A stretch of DNA of 64,000 nucleotides, taken from the NCBI RefSeq assembly GCF_013408175.1, contig NZ_JACBYW010000001.1:744001-808000 (forward strand). Reading direction: 5' to 3'. Below are positions 30,824 to 40,466 of this stretch, in pieces (the first letter of the stretch is position 1; every line of letters begins with the position of its first letter). A program made the position numbers and the translations under genes. The notes below the pieces were generated by a model. It was given only the letters and a program-made list of their open reading frames with translations. It was not told where the DNA came from and did no database searches. The stretch comes from Actinopolyspora biskrensis (GTDB taxonomy: Bacteria > Actinomycetota > Actinomycetes > Mycobacteriales > Pseudonocardiaceae).

Positions 30824-31612
30824 GTGGTGCGATTTCGCGGGCGAGCCGAGCGGTTCCTCTACTACTCTTCCGGTGTGGACCCGTCGTGGGCGCAGGAGAC
30901 GTTCACTCCCTACGGCGTCTCCCACTGGGCTCTCCTCGGGGTGGCGGCGGTAGGGGCGGGGCTGCTCGTCCGTGCCGGACGCCGACAGCGCGGAACGCGC
31001 TCGGGGGTGCTGTTCGCCAGGGCGTTCGCGTTGCTGCTGGGGCTGTTCGCGGTGGCGATGCAGATCTACCGGCTCCTGCCGCCGCAGTGGGACATCGCTG
31101 TCTCGCTGCCGTTGCACCTGTCCGACTTCACCTGGCTCGTGGCGGTTTGCGCGTTGTGGACGCGGTGGCAGTGGGCGTACTCGCTGACGTACTACTGGGG
31201 TCTCACGCTCAACCCGCAGGCCATGATCACTCCGGCGCTGGACGCGCCGGGGTTTCCGCACGTCGACTTCGTCGACTTCTGGACCCAGCACGTCCTCGTG
31301 GTCTGGGCGGCCATCTACCTGACCTGGGGACTGGGGTCGCGTCCCGACTGGCGGAGCCTGGCGACCGCCGCCGTCGTCACGATCGCCTGGGGGGTGTCCG
31401 TGTTCGGGTTCAACCTGGTCACCGGGGCGAACTACGGCTTCCTCAACGCCAAGCCCGACAATCCCTCGCTGCTGGACGTCATGGGGCCGTGGCCGTGGTA
31501 CCTCGCCGTCGAGTTCGCGGTGGGGATCGCCGCGTGGGCGTTGATCACGTGGCCGTGGACGCGCTCGGCCGGGCGGTCGACGCGGCGAGCCCGGGCCACA
31601 CCGGCGAGGTGA
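30824..31612 (+). CDS. TIGR02206/YwaF-like integral membrane protein
   Basis: This approximately 262-residue protein has about seven hydrophobic helices. FTPYGVSHWALLGVAAVG, LPLHLSDFTWLVAVCALW, YYWGLTLNPQAMITPAL and WPWYLAVEFAVGI fit the YwaF/TIGR02206 family. The HLSDF and NPQAMITP segments are conserved signatures. The function of the family is unknown. The start is uncertain: GTG at 30824 and GTG at 30875 are both in frame, and neither has a good ribosome binding site. Confidence 0.8.
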   Translation: MVRFRGRAERFLYYSSGVDPSWAQETFTPYGVSHWALLGVAAVGAGLLVRAGRRQRGTRSGVLFARAFALLLGLFAVAMQIYRLLPPQWDIAVSLPLHLSDFTWLVAVCALWTRWQWAYSLTYYWGLTLNPQAMITPALDAPGFPHVDFVDFWTQHVLVVWAAIYLTWGLGSRPDWRSLATAAVVTIAWGVSVFGFNLVTGANYGFLNAKPDNPSLLDVMGPWPWYLAVEFAVGIAAWALITWPWTRSAGRSTRRARATPAR

Positions 31613-31953
31613 TCGCCACTTGGAGCCCGTTGTCCGAGTCGGGGCCGTTCGCTTGACGATTCGACCGATGGCGCCCCGACACAGGTGGCAGAGCCCAGCC
31701 GCCGAAAATGTCACTGACAGACATCGGTCGTTCAGCGACGAACGATATCGGGCGGCGGAAGGAGCGGCCACGACGGCTCTGCCGGGCTTGCGGACCTGGT
31801 TGAACGAGAACCTGCCCACCTCGCTCGCGCCCGCGGGCACCGTGCCGGCGATGGCTCCCCGCTCACGAGGCGCCCGGGGTGAGTGGCTCGCTGCGGGAAC
31901 GGCGGAAGGGCGGTCGTCGACCGCGGGTGATCGAGGGGCGGTGGTGCCCGGAA
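31613..31953. other. Intergenic region with a TGTCA palindrome
   Basis: No gene is supported. The 11-base palindrome TGTCACTGACA (31709-31719) resembles a TetR-type operator core, but no regulator gene lies beside it. Confidence 0.35.
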
Positions 31954-32976
31954 TCAAGTCCGGCCGGGTTCGGCGGTCGTCCGCGGGGGGAAGAGCCCTT
32001 TCAGCATGTCCGAGATGGTGACCACCCCGATCGTTCGTTCGGGGGTTCGGACGAGGGCCAGTTGGGTGCTGGTCCGGCGCATCCGGGAGAGGGCGTCGAG
32101 GACGGTGGTGTCCGGGGCCAGTTCGGAGCAGCCGCGGACGAGCCCGTCGAGGGATCGCTCGGGGGCGGTGGTGAGGGTGTCGCGGACGTGCACCAGACCG
32201 CCGGGTTCCTCGGGGGTGCCCACGAGGATCCGCAGGTGTCCGGACCGCCGGCTGGCGGCCTGCACGTCGGCCACGGTGGCCGTGCTCGGTACGGAGGCGA
32301 TCGGTTCCTCGCCGGTGAGGTCACCGATCCGCAGCCGGGTCAGTTCGAGCGCGCCGGCGAGCTGGTCGGAGGACCAGGAGTCGAGGTCACCGCTCTCGGC
32401 GGAGTGCCGCACGAGTTGGCGCAGTTCGTCGGGGTTCTGCTCGATCGCGACCTCGTCGACCGGCTGCACCCCGACGGCCTCGACGAGTTTGTTCGCGGCG
32501 TTGTTGAGCAGCATCAGCACGGGGCGGAACAGCCACATGAAGCCGCGCATGGGGAAGGCGAGCAGGACGGCCGAGCGCTCGGGGTGCGCGATCGCCCACG
32601 ACTTGGGCGCCATCTCTCCCACCACCAGGTGCAGGAAGGTCACCAGCAGCAGCGCTAGGACGAACGCCATCGCGCCGCCGAGCCAGTGGGGCAGGCCGAG
32701 TGCGATGAGCACGGGGGCCAGGGCGTGTTCCACGGCCGGTTCGGTGATCGCGCCCAGTGCCAGGGTGCAGGCGGTGATGCCGAGCTGGCAGCCTGCGAGC
32801 AGGACCGAGATCTCCGAGGTGCTGCGCAGGGCTGCCCGGGCCGCGCGGCTCGTGGTCGCCTGTTCCTCCAGACGGGTCCGGCGCGCGCCGATGGTGGCGA
32901 ACTCGATCGAGACGAAGACCGCGCTGGCCGCGATGATCGCGATGGTGGTCAGGATGGCCGTCCAGGGGCCGTGCAT
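31954..32976 (-). CDS. CNNM/CorC-type transporter-associated protein (DUF21-CBS), short form
   Basis: This 340-residue protein has an N-terminal DUF21/CNNM domain with three or four membrane helices (IIAASAVFVSIEFATIGARRTRLEEQ, GCQLGITACTLALGAITEPAVE, LLLVTFLHLVVGEMAPKSWAIAHPE). A CBS pair follows at about residues 215-325. Proteins of this family are linked to Mg2+/Co2+ efflux or membrane homeostasis. It lacks the C-terminal CorC_HlyC domain found in its neighbour. Its ATG overlaps the upstream gene's stop (TGATG), so the two are translationally coupled and may form a heteromer. Confidence 0.9.
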   Translation of the reverse strand: MHGPWTAILTTIAIIAASAVFVSIEFATIGARRTRLEEQATTSRAARAALRSTSEISVLLAGCQLGITACTLALGAITEPAVEHALAPVLIALGLPHWLGGAMAFVLALLLVTFLHLVVGEMAPKSWAIAHPERSAVLLAFPMRGFMWLFRPVLMLLNNAANKLVEAVGVQPVDEVAIEQNPDELRQLVRHSAESGDLDSWSSDQLAGALELTRLRIGDLTGEEPIASVPSTATVADVQAASRRSGHLRILVGTPEEPGGLVHVRDTLTTAPERSLDGLVRGCSELAPDTTVLDALSRMRRTSTQLALVRTPERTIGVVTISDMLKGLFPPRTTAEPGRT

Positions 32977-34403
32977 CAGGACTCCTCGTGGCCGGGATCG
33001 GTCGGCTGGCCGTCAGCCGTTGCCGAGTTCTCGTTCGGGGTGCTCTCGAGCAGCTCCAGCGTCAGGAGCGCGGGCACGTGCTGCTCGATCTCGGTGACGG
33101 TGGCGCGCAGCACCCGGTCCGGTGGGTGTTCCTGGTGAGCGAGTTCGACCGGATCGCCCGGAAGCCCGATGTCGACCACCGTGTTCTCGTCGGGCAGCGT
33201 TCCGTGGCTGGCGATGACGAGGCCGGAGACGGTCTCGTAGTCCCCGCGGGGGAGGACGTGGGCGAGCTCGCGTTCGACCTCGTCGAGCGGGGCGTCACCC
33301 CGGACCCACCACTGCTCGCCGTCGTCGCCGGCGAGCAGGTGGGGTTGTTCGTCGACGTCGTGTTCGTCGGTGAGCTCGCCGACCAGTTCCTCGGCCAGGT
33401 CCTCGACCGTGACGATGCCTGCGAAACCGCCGTACTCGTCGACTGCGCAGGCCAGCTTGCCCCGGGACTCCGTCATCGCGGTGACCGCCTCGGGCAGTGA
33501 CATCAGCGTGGGGATGACAGTGGCGGGGCGGGCGACCTCGGTGACCGGGCGCTCGTCGGCCTTCGCGCCCTCGGCGACCGCGTCCAGGACGTCGACCAGG
33601 TGCACGACGCCCTCGATCCTCCCGTCGTCGTTGAGCACCGGATACCGGGAGTGCCCCCGGCTCATGGTCTCGCGTACCTCGGCGAGCGTGACATCGTCGC
33701 CGAGCACGTCCACGCGGGAGCGAGGCACGAGAGCGTGCTCGACGTCCCGGTCCGGAAAGTCCAGCACTCGGTCCAGCAGCAGGGAGAGTTCGGCGGGAAG
33801 TTCTCCGGCCTGGCGGGAGGCGGCTACGATTCGTTGCAGGTCACGCGGGCTGGCCGCGTGCTCGACGTCGTGCACCGGCTCGATCCGCAGCAACCGCAGC
33901 AGTCCGGCCGAGGCCCGGTCGAAGAACCAGATCAACCAGCCGGCCAGGCGCAGGTACAGCACCGTCGAGGCCGATAACCACCGTGCGAGTTGATGGGGTC
34001 GGGCGATGGCGAGGTTCTTGGGGAACAGCTCGCCGAAGAGCATCTGCACGAAGGTGGACACCACCAGCACCCCGACGGTGCCGATCGCGATGCCGGTGGT
34101 CGTGGACACCCCCGTGGTCCCGAGAAGCGTTCCCACGGCGTTGCCGACCAGCGGCTCGGCCACGTAGCCGACCAGCAAACCGGTCACGGTGATGCCCAGC
34201 TGGGCGCCGGACAGCATGAAGGACGTCCGACGGGTCACCCGCAGCATCCGCCCGGCGACCCGGTCACCCTGTTCGGCCTGGGCCTCCAGCCGTGCCCGGT
34301 CGACGGTGATGAAGGCGAACTCCTGGGCGACGAAGTACCCGTTGGCCGCGATGATCACGGCGATCAGCAGCAGACCGCCGAGCAGGGAGAGAGCCAGTAC
34401 CAC
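32976..34403 (-). CDS. CNNM/CorC family protein (DUF21-CBS-CorC_HlyC)
   Basis: This approximately 475-residue protein has the full architecture. A DUF21 transmembrane domain (ANGYFVAQEFAFITVDRARLEAQ, GAQLGITVTGLLVGYVAEPLVG, MLFGELFPKNLAIARPHQLARW) is followed by two CBS motifs (LVPRSRVDVL, RYPVLNDDGRIEGVVHLVDVLDAV, GKLACAVDEYGGFAGIVTVEDLAEELVGEL). The C-terminal CorC_HlyC domain carries WVRGDAPLDEVERELAHVLP and ETVSGLVIASHGTLP. It is associated with divalent cation export or resistance. The GTG at 34403 is chosen because it opens the first membrane helix. It is first in a two-gene operon. Confidence 0.92.
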   Translation of the reverse strand: MVLALSLLGGLLLIAVIIAANGYFVAQEFAFITVDRARLEAQAEQGDRVAGRMLRVTRRTSFMLSGAQLGITVTGLLVGYVAEPLVGNAVGTLLGTTGVSTTTGIAIGTVGVLVVSTFVQMLFGELFPKNLAIARPHQLARWLSASTVLYLRLAGWLIWFFDRASAGLLRLLRIEPVHDVEHAASPRDLQRIVAASRQAGELPAELSLLLDRVLDFPDRDVEHALVPRSRVDVLGDDVTLAEVRETMSRGHSRYPVLNDDGRIEGVVHLVDVLDAVAEGAKADERPVTEVARPATVIPTLMSLPEAVTAMTESRGKLACAVDEYGGFAGIVTVEDLAEELVGELTDEHDVDEQPHLLAGDDGEQWWVRGDAPLDEVERELAHVLPRGDYETVSGLVIASHGTLPDENTVVDIGLPGDPVELAHQEHPPDRVLRATVTEIEQHVPALLTLELLESTPNENSATADGQPTDPGHEES

Positions 34404-34722
34404 GCGACCATTGTGCCGAATGCCCGATTCTGGCGGGTAGGTCGGTACCCGGGTGAGAGACGAGCGCGGTCCGACCCGCGGACACATCCTGGCAGTGGGA
34501 GCGCTGTCGGCCGATCTCCCGGTTTGCCGGCTACAGTCAACCGTCGGCTACGCGTGCCTCAGGCCCGTCGACCGTCGCGACCCGACCGGAAGAGCGTCGC
34601 AGTGTCCTGTTGCGGGCGTAGAGCGGTTCATGCATAGCCTGGCCTGCGTTGCGCGACGTGGGAAGACCACGCGCATCACCGTCGCGAGCCCGCACACCTG
34701 GCGGGCTATCGATCCGATGCGG

Positions 34723-35062
34723 CGCCGGTTGAACCGTCTACTCCGAACCGGCTGTGGGTTGTGGGGAGCCGACATCACCTGTGTCTCCCCGTGGTCGCGG
34801 TGGGGATACGTAGCCGTTCGTGCTCGAGACCTACGCCCACCACATCCGAACCTGCTCGCTACCACGAGCAATGACACGACGCAGCGGCCGAGACAATCAA
34901 CGGGCTGCGCAGGATCGGATCACGGAAACCCTGGTTGCGCCGCTGTCCCAGGTCGAACTCGTCACCACCGAACGGGTTGATCGGGGCAGCTTCCGACGCC
35001 TCCACCAGCGATGCGGCGATATCCTGGTAGTCGAAACCGAAGCCGCCAACTACGGTCACGAC
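34723..35062 (+). pseudogene. IS3-family transposase (OrfB) remnant
   Basis: Short pieces of an IS3-type DDE transposase occur in all three forward frames. NRLLRTGCGLWGADITCVSPWSRWGYVAV resembles the start of the rve catalytic core (34723-34819). AETINGL (34887-34907) is the conserved C-terminal motif. QVELVTTERVDRGSFRRLHQR and EAANYGH (34949-35060) match the C-terminal tail. The second catalytic acidic segment is unrecognisable and several frameshifts separate the pieces. No orfA or terminal repeats were identified. Confidence 0.6.
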
Positions 35063-35217
35063 CGGCCCCCACCACACCGCAAAGCCGACACACCGGTAAG
35101 TCCCCGGGCACCGTCGGGGCGGGCTCACAGGTGGGCGACCTACGGTCACCCCCGTCGGGGTCGGCGCGCACACTGAAACGTTGGAACACGGTACGAATAC
35201 TGAGGTGATGGTGACGA

Positions 35218-36570
35218 ATGACTCTGACGAACGGTAGGACCGATCTGACCGCCGAGGAGCGCAAAGCCGAGATCATCGATACGTTCGTCGAGGCGTTCGG
35301 CGACATGATCCGGGCCGATCCGGACGCGTTCCGCAAGAAGTTCCGCAAGATGTCCGACAACCCGTTCGCCTTCTACCGCGGCGCGGCGTGCCTCTTCTAC
35401 CGCGACATGGGCGGCGCGGCCGATCTGTGGGTCGACGAGCGCACTTCTCGGGTGTGGGTCCACGGGGATCTGCATGCGGAGAACTTCGGTACGTACATGG
35501 ACTCGGCCGGTCAGCTGGTCTTCGACGTCGTGGACTTCGACGAGGCCTACCTGGGACATTTCACGTGGGACATCAAGCGGTTCTGTACGAGCGTGGCGTT
35601 GTTGGCGCGGCGCAAGGCCGTCTCCGACGCTGACATCGAAGAACTCATCGAAACCTACGTACGTGCCTACTTGCGCTTGGTTCACGCGTTTCATGAGGGT
35701 GCCCGCGACGAAGAGGCGTTCAAGCTCCACCTGAGCAACACCGACGGCGCCGTGCGCGACGTACTGCTCGACGCCAAGATGAACACCCGCATCGCCCTGT
35801 TGGAGGAAGCCACCGTCGTCGAGGAATACGAGCGGCACTTCAGGTCCGGTAGAGGTGTGCGCCGTCTCGACGAGGCCGAATACGCCGAGGTGCTGTCCGC
35901 GTTCAACAAGTATCTGGACACAATTCCGGAGCACAAGCGGTTCCGCAATGTCAATTATCAGGTCAAGGACATCGTGGGCCGCAAGGGATTCGGCATCGGC
36001 TCGGCTGGTCTGCCCGCCTACAACATCCTGGTTGAGGGGCCGACCGAGGCGCTGGAAAACGACGTCATCCTGTCACTGAAACAGGGCAACGTGGCCGAAC
36101 CCAGCCGCATCGTGCACGATCAGAAAATCCGTGACTACTTCGTCCACCACGGGCACCGCACCGCCGTGTCCCAACGGGCGCTGCAAGCTCACGCCGACCC
36201 ATGGCTGGGCCACACCGAACTCAATGGAACCGGCTATGTCGTCTCCGAACTCTCCCCCCACGTCAAGGAACTCGACTGGTCCGACCTCACCGAACCAGCC
36301 GAAATGCGACCTGTCATCAACTATCTCGGTCAAGCCACTGCGGGGATGCACTGCATCTCCGACATCGACTCCGATCAGACCCTGGTCGACTTCCAGAGCG
36401 AGCAGGCCATCATGAACGCCATCGGTAGCGACGAGGACGCTTTTGTCGCCGACATGGTCCAATTCGCGCAGAACTACGCCCAGCAGACTCGTCACGATCG
36501 CGAGTTGTTCGTCGACGCTTTCCGCAACGGCAACATCCCCGGCCTCGAATCCGCCACCGCAGGGGGCTGA
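35218..36570 (+). CDS. DUF2252 protein (kinase-like fold)
   Basis: This 450-residue protein belongs to DUF2252. NPFAFYRGAACLFYRDM is followed by VWVHGDLHAENFGTYMDSAG and VFDVVDFDEAYLGHFTWDIKRF. HGDLHxENFG and DFDE resemble the catalytic and metal-binding loops of aminoglycoside phosphotransferase-like kinases. LVEGPTEALENDVILSLKQG and GHRTAVSQRALQAHADPWLG are also family signatures. The substrate is unknown. ATG 35218 is preceded by GAGGTGATGG. The gene is monocistronic and lies just after an IS3 relic. Confidence 0.9.
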   Translation: MTLTNGRTDLTAEERKAEIIDTFVEAFGDMIRADPDAFRKKFRKMSDNPFAFYRGAACLFYRDMGGAADLWVDERTSRVWVHGDLHAENFGTYMDSAGQLVFDVVDFDEAYLGHFTWDIKRFCTSVALLARRKAVSDADIEELIETYVRAYLRLVHAFHEGARDEEAFKLHLSNTDGAVRDVLLDAKMNTRIALLEEATVVEEYERHFRSGRGVRRLDEAEYAEVLSAFNKYLDTIPEHKRFRNVNYQVKDIVGRKGFGIGSAGLPAYNILVEGPTEALENDVILSLKQGNVAEPSRIVHDQKIRDYFVHHGHRTAVSQRALQAHADPWLGHTELNGTGYVVSELSPHVKELDWSDLTEPAEMRPVINYLGQATAGMHCISDIDSDQTLVDFQSEQAIMNAIGSDEDAFVADMVQFAQNYAQQTRHDRELFVDAFRNGNIPGLESATAGG

Positions 36571-36989
36571 CTGAGGTTTTCCGGTCAGTTGTTGGTGGGC
36601 GCGGACTTCTCCGTCGTAGCAGTGGCGTTGAAACGGTCATGTCGTCCCGGCGCCGGCGAGGAAGGCCCCGGCATTGTGTAGTGACTCCCGATGTCGGGGC
36701 TTCCGCGGCCGGCGCAAGCGGGAGGTTTCCGCTCATCAGAACCACCCACGATAGGGGGAACGGAATACTTCGATCACGCCCGAACGCGCCGGTTGCTGGT
36801 GGGCGGGGTCGGATCGTGACGCGTTGGACCGACGCCCCCGGGTGACGGTGCGTGGGGCTTTGGCTGACAAGTGGTTGGCGGTGTCGAGGCACTGCCAACC
36901 GAGCTTCCTCGTCGTCGGTGTCTCGTGGCTGTGGGCGAGAGGTGGTGTCAGAGCTGGTCGCGACACCACCGTGATGAGCGGCTGGTTGG
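36571..36989. other. Intergenic region, nothing recognised
   Basis: This 419-base gap lies between convergent genes (DUF2252 and spo0M). I saw no domain-bearing frame and no strong terminator hairpin. Confidence 0.4.
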
Positions 36990-38003
36990 TCACTCCTCTT
37001 CCATTTCTTCTTCCATGTCGGCCATTTCTTCCTCCATCTCTTCCATCTGTTCGTCCTCGTCGCCGTCGAGCATCTCTCCGACGACCATGCCGCCCACCGC
37101 ACCGGCGGCCAGTCCGCCCGCACCGGCGGCGATCATCCCGCCCATACCGGGGCCGGAGCCTTCCTCCTCGTGTTCCGAGTGCCCATGGTGCTCGTGCACG
37201 TGGTGCGTGTGGATGCCGCCGCGACCGTGGATGCCGCTCGCGTGACTGGTGGCCACGGCGTCGAGCCAGCGGGTGATCTCGGCGTGCCAGTCGGTGTTGA
37301 CGGCTTCCTCGTGGCTCCGGTGGATGCGACCGATGGCCTCACCCTCGGGTGTGAACAGTCCGCCTCGCTTGTCGGCCTGCAGCACGATGTCGATGCTGTC
37401 CGGGCGTGCGACGAAGGTCAGTTCGATCTCCTCGATACGTCCGGCGAACTGGGCGGGTGGGAAGAACTCGATCTCCTGGTGGAACGGCAGTTCCTGCGGG
37501 GTACCGTGGAGGTGGCCGTGTTCGATCTCGGCGTCCTTCACCCTGGCCCCCATGTCCAGCAACGTCTTGATCACCGGAAGCTGGGAGTCCAACGGTTCGA
37601 CGTGGAGCGGGTCCATGTCACTCGTGTCGACAGCCTTGGCCACCGCGACCTCGGTGCTGATGCCCAGACGCATTCCGCGCAACGTTTCACCGAACACCGT
37701 CGTGATCGGTGTTTCCCACGACACGGGCATGCTGAACGGGATGGTCTGGTACTCCTCAGCCGCCAGGTGCAGATCTTCGGCGACGGTGACCTGCTGCAGT
37801 GGCATCCCCCGCTTCTCGTCGTCGCTGGTTTCCACTTCGGCCACCAGCGTCAGCACGATCCGCTGGATGTTCGTCTCGGCGCTGGCACCGCCGATCCGGA
37901 CCTCACCGAAGGCGGCCCCACCCGGTCGGACCGGCTCGCTACTCAGGACGGTGTCCACCGACGGCCCGCCCACGCCGACTGCCTGCAGCATCTTCTTGAA
38001 CAT
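36990..38003 (-). CDS. Spo0M-like sporulation-control protein with His-rich and acidic tail
   Basis: This 337-residue protein is an arrestin-like Spo0M homologue. MFKKMLQAVGVGGPSVDT, RPGGAAFGEVRIGGASAETNIQRIVL and FFPPAQFAGRIEEIELTFVARPDSIDIVLQAD match the family in order. After about residue 255 it differs from short Spo0M proteins: a histidine cluster (HTHHVHEHHGHSEHEEE), a Gly/Ala-rich stretch with possible membrane propensity (GGMIAAGAGGLAAGAVGGMVVGE), and a Glu/Met acidic tail. The ATG at 38003 is chosen over two tandem upstream GTG codons because AGGAG lies five bases before it. Spo0M has been linked to sporulation or development in other bacteria; its role here is inferred. Confidence 0.88.
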   Translation of the reverse strand: MFKKMLQAVGVGGPSVDTVLSSEPVRPGGAAFGEVRIGGASAETNIQRIVLTLVAEVETSDDEKRGMPLQQVTVAEDLHLAAEEYQTIPFSMPVSWETPITTVFGETLRGMRLGISTEVAVAKAVDTSDMDPLHVEPLDSQLPVIKTLLDMGARVKDAEIEHGHLHGTPQELPFHQEIEFFPPAQFAGRIEEIELTFVARPDSIDIVLQADKRGGLFTPEGEAIGRIHRSHEEAVNTDWHAEITRWLDAVATSHASGIHGRGGIHTHHVHEHHGHSEHEEEGSGPGMGGMIAAGAGGLAAGAVGGMVVGEMLDGDEDEQMEEMEEEMADMEEEMEEE

Positions 38004-38289
38004 CACCACTCCTGTTCACTGTGATATCGAATCCGCGCCGGGCAACGTGTACCCGTTGTCAGTGGTTCCTCGTCGATCATGTGGAGTCGTCGATCGTTAT
38101 CGGGTCGTAAGAAATGGGGCGTACCGGTGCGGGGGCCGCGGAGTCGTTTCGTCACAGACGATCGTGTTCTGCGCCATAAGTTCGCGGTGGTGTGTGACCT
38201 GTGGGAATCAGCTTCCCGGGCGTGCTCGTTGGGCCGAGAGGGTCGCGTTTCGTCCAGTGCGTCCCGATTCCGCGCGAGGTGAGGTAGAG

Positions 38290-39156
38290 GTGCATCGACT
38301 CCGCAACGGATTCAAGACCGCGGTGCTGCTGGGAGGTCTGTCGGCGCTGATTCTGCTGATCGGGCAGGTTCTCGGCGGCACTGTCGGCCTGCTGCTCGCC
38401 GCCGTGGTGGCGCTGGGACTCAACGGTGTGTCGTATTTCTACTCGGACAAGCTCGCGATCCGGGCGATGCGCGCCGAGGAGGTCGGTCCGCACCAGGCGC
38501 CGCGGCTGCATGCGATCGTGGCCGAGCTCGCCGCTACCAAACGGATGCCCATGCCTCGCCTGTATCTGAGCCCCACGGCCAATCCCAACGCGTTCGCCAC
38601 CGGTCGCAACCCGTCCCACGCGGCGGTGTGTGTGACGTCGGGAATTCTGGAGGTTCTCGACGAGCGGGAGCTGCGAGGTGTGCTGGGGCACGAACTCAGT
38701 CACGTCGGTAATCGGGACATTCTGATCTCCTCGGTAGCCGCGGGGCTGGCCAGTATGATCATGATCCTGGTCAACATCGCCCAGCTGGGAGCGCTGTTCG
38801 GGTTCGGTGGTGACGAGGATGGTCCGGGGTTCCTCGAGATCATGCTCATGGCGGTGCTGGGGCCTGTCGCCGCTGGTCTGATCCAGGCCGCGATCAGTCG
38901 CTCACGGGAATACGCCGCCGATGCCTCCGGCGCGGAGGCCACCGGCGATCCGCTGGCCCTGGCCAGTGCTTTGAACAAGATCGAGCGCGTCGCTCAGGGA
39001 CGCCCGTTGCCGGACAATTCCGAAACCGCTCCGGTCAGTTCGTTGATGATCGCCAATCCGTTCGTGGGCCGGGCGGTGATGCGTCTGTTTTCCACTCATC
39101 CCGACACACAGGAGCGCGTCGCCCGGTTGCGCACCATGTCCGGCGAACACCGCTGA
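38290..39156 (+). CDS. htpX: HtpX-family membrane zinc metalloprotease
   Basis: This is a 288-residue M48B protease. Two N-terminal helices (FKTAVLLGGLSALILLIGQVL, TVGLLLAAVVALGLNGVSYF) precede the catalytic domain, where LGHELSHVGNRD contains HExxH. Two further helices follow, and the third zinc ligand is in SREYAADASGAEATGDP. It degrades misfolded membrane proteins. The GTG at 38290 has GAGG just upstream and matches the usual length of about 285-295 residues. No regulator is adjacent. Confidence 0.95.
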   Translation: MHRLRNGFKTAVLLGGLSALILLIGQVLGGTVGLLLAAVVALGLNGVSYFYSDKLAIRAMRAEEVGPHQAPRLHAIVAELAATKRMPMPRLYLSPTANPNAFATGRNPSHAAVCVTSGILEVLDERELRGVLGHELSHVGNRDILISSVAAGLASMIMILVNIAQLGALFGFGGDEDGPGFLEIMLMAVLGPVAAGLIQAAISRSREYAADASGAEATGDPLALASALNKIERVAQGRPLPDNSETAPVSSLMIANPFVGRAVMRLFSTHPDTQERVARLRTMSGEHR

Positions 39157-39311
39157 ACACGACAGTCACGAGAACTATCCCGGAGCACCTCGACAGCGGC
39201 CGTGGACGCGCCGAACAGGAGACAGGGGGCCTACGCGTTGCTGCGGTCCCGAGTGGCTGTCGAGTACGACGTCTGGAACAGCGGAGCTCCCGTCTCAGGA
39301 CTCACTCGGTG

Positions 39312-39575
39312 TCAGCGCATCGCCCACAGCATCACCATGATCGATACCAACACATGTCCGGCGCCGAGTGCGGTGCCCAGCAGCGCTGTGGCGTCGCGGC
39401 GGTAGTGGCCACGGGTGGTCACAGAGGCCGTGCCAGAGATCACGGCGGCGACAGCACAGACCGTGCCCGCCACGACGAGCATCCAGCTCACGAGTCCCAG
39501 ACACAACGCGATCGGGCCAAACCAGGCACACGGGCCGGGACGGTGCCGGGCGGGAATCCGCTGCCCTTGATTCAT
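39312..39575 (-). CDS. Small DUF4190-like membrane protein
   Basis: This 87-residue protein has two membrane helices: ALCLGLVSWMLVVAGTVCAVAAVISG and ATALLGTALGAGHVLVSIMVMLWAMR. A proline-rich N-terminus is followed by a loop carrying TTRGHYRRDA. The layout is typical of small DUF4190-like proteins found widely in actinobacteria. Function unknown. It ends the minus-strand pair with the DedA gene (40 bases away). Confidence 0.65.
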   Translation of the reverse strand: MNQGQRIPARHRPGPCAWFGPIALCLGLVSWMLVVAGTVCAVAAVISGTASVTTRGHYRRDATALLGTALGAGHVLVSIMVMLWAMR

Positions 39576-39615
39576 GCCGTCTTCTTCCGGAGGCAGGCCG
39601 TCGAGTCGGTGCTGC

Positions 39616-40317
39616 TCAGCGTGTCGACGAATTCCGGTGGGAACGTTGTGCCGAATTCGAGGGGCATTCGGTTTCGTGAGCGCCTTCGTTCACCGGGGCG
39701 GTATTTGCCCCACGGCGGTACCGACGCCAGATCATCGCGCTCGCGAGAACGACGGCGAGGACGGCGAACAGGATCCAGCTCGCACGTCCGAGAATGTCTT
39801 CGAGATAGGTGGCCGAGGTCCCGGCTGCCGTGCCGAGACCGATGTGCAGCAACGCCCAGCCACTCGCTCCGAGCAGTGCGGCGGGCAGAAAACGACGGAA
39901 CGCCACGCCGCTCGCCCCGGCCGCCACCGGGGTCAGGGTGCGTACGACGGGCAGGAACCGGGCGGTGAACACCGCCCCACTGCCGTGGCGGCGCAGCATC
40001 GCAGCGGCACGGTCCCAGTGACCACGTCCCAGCCTGGTTACGATGCGTGTTTCCCGCATGCGGGTGCCGAAGCGGCACCCCAGCCAGTATCCGAAGCAGT
40101 CACCGGTGCACGCGCAGCCTGCGACGACGGCGACCATGCCCAGGAACTGGTCGGGTTCGGTCACGCTCGCACCGGCGATGAACAGAGCGGTTTCACCGGG
40201 GATGAGAAACCCCAGCCCGAGAGTGCACTCGCTCAGGGCCAGCATCCCGGCCAGTGCGATCACCAGCGGCCACGGAAGCTCCGTCAGGACGGTGAGCCCC
40301 TCGCCGATGTCCGGCAT
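39616..40317 (-). CDS. DedA family membrane protein
   Basis: This is a 233-residue DedA/SNARE-associated membrane protein, a family implicated in lipid carrier flipping (undecaprenyl phosphate and phospholipids). FLIPGETALFIAGA, YWLGCRFGTRMRE and FTARFLPVVRTLTPVAAGASGVAFRRFL carry the conserved Glu and the RFxPxxRT/G signature. The ATG at 40317 follows GAGGAG. The C-terminal 30 residues are hydrophilic. It is divergent from the LCP gene, which also uses a polyprenyl-linked substrate. Confidence 0.92.
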   Translation of the reverse strand: MPDIGEGLTVLTELPWPLVIALAGMLALSECTLGLGFLIPGETALFIAGASVTEPDQFLGMVAVVAGCACTGDCFGYWLGCRFGTRMRETRIVTRLGRGHWDRAAAMLRRHGSGAVFTARFLPVVRTLTPVAAGASGVAFRRFLPAALLGASGWALLHIGLGTAAGTSATYLEDILGRASWILFAVLAVVLASAMIWRRYRRGANTAPVNEGAHETECPSNSAQRSHRNSSTR

Positions 40318-40466
40318 GCACACTCCTCGTAAACGGGGGCGGTGCCGCCACCGTACCGGCGGCGGTGCTCGTGCGCCGCAGCGATCGAGGACGCTGTGCC
40401 GGTATCCTCACCGCGAGGTGAGGCCACGACGCCAACGTGGGGATTGTCGTAGACACGGAGGTCACC

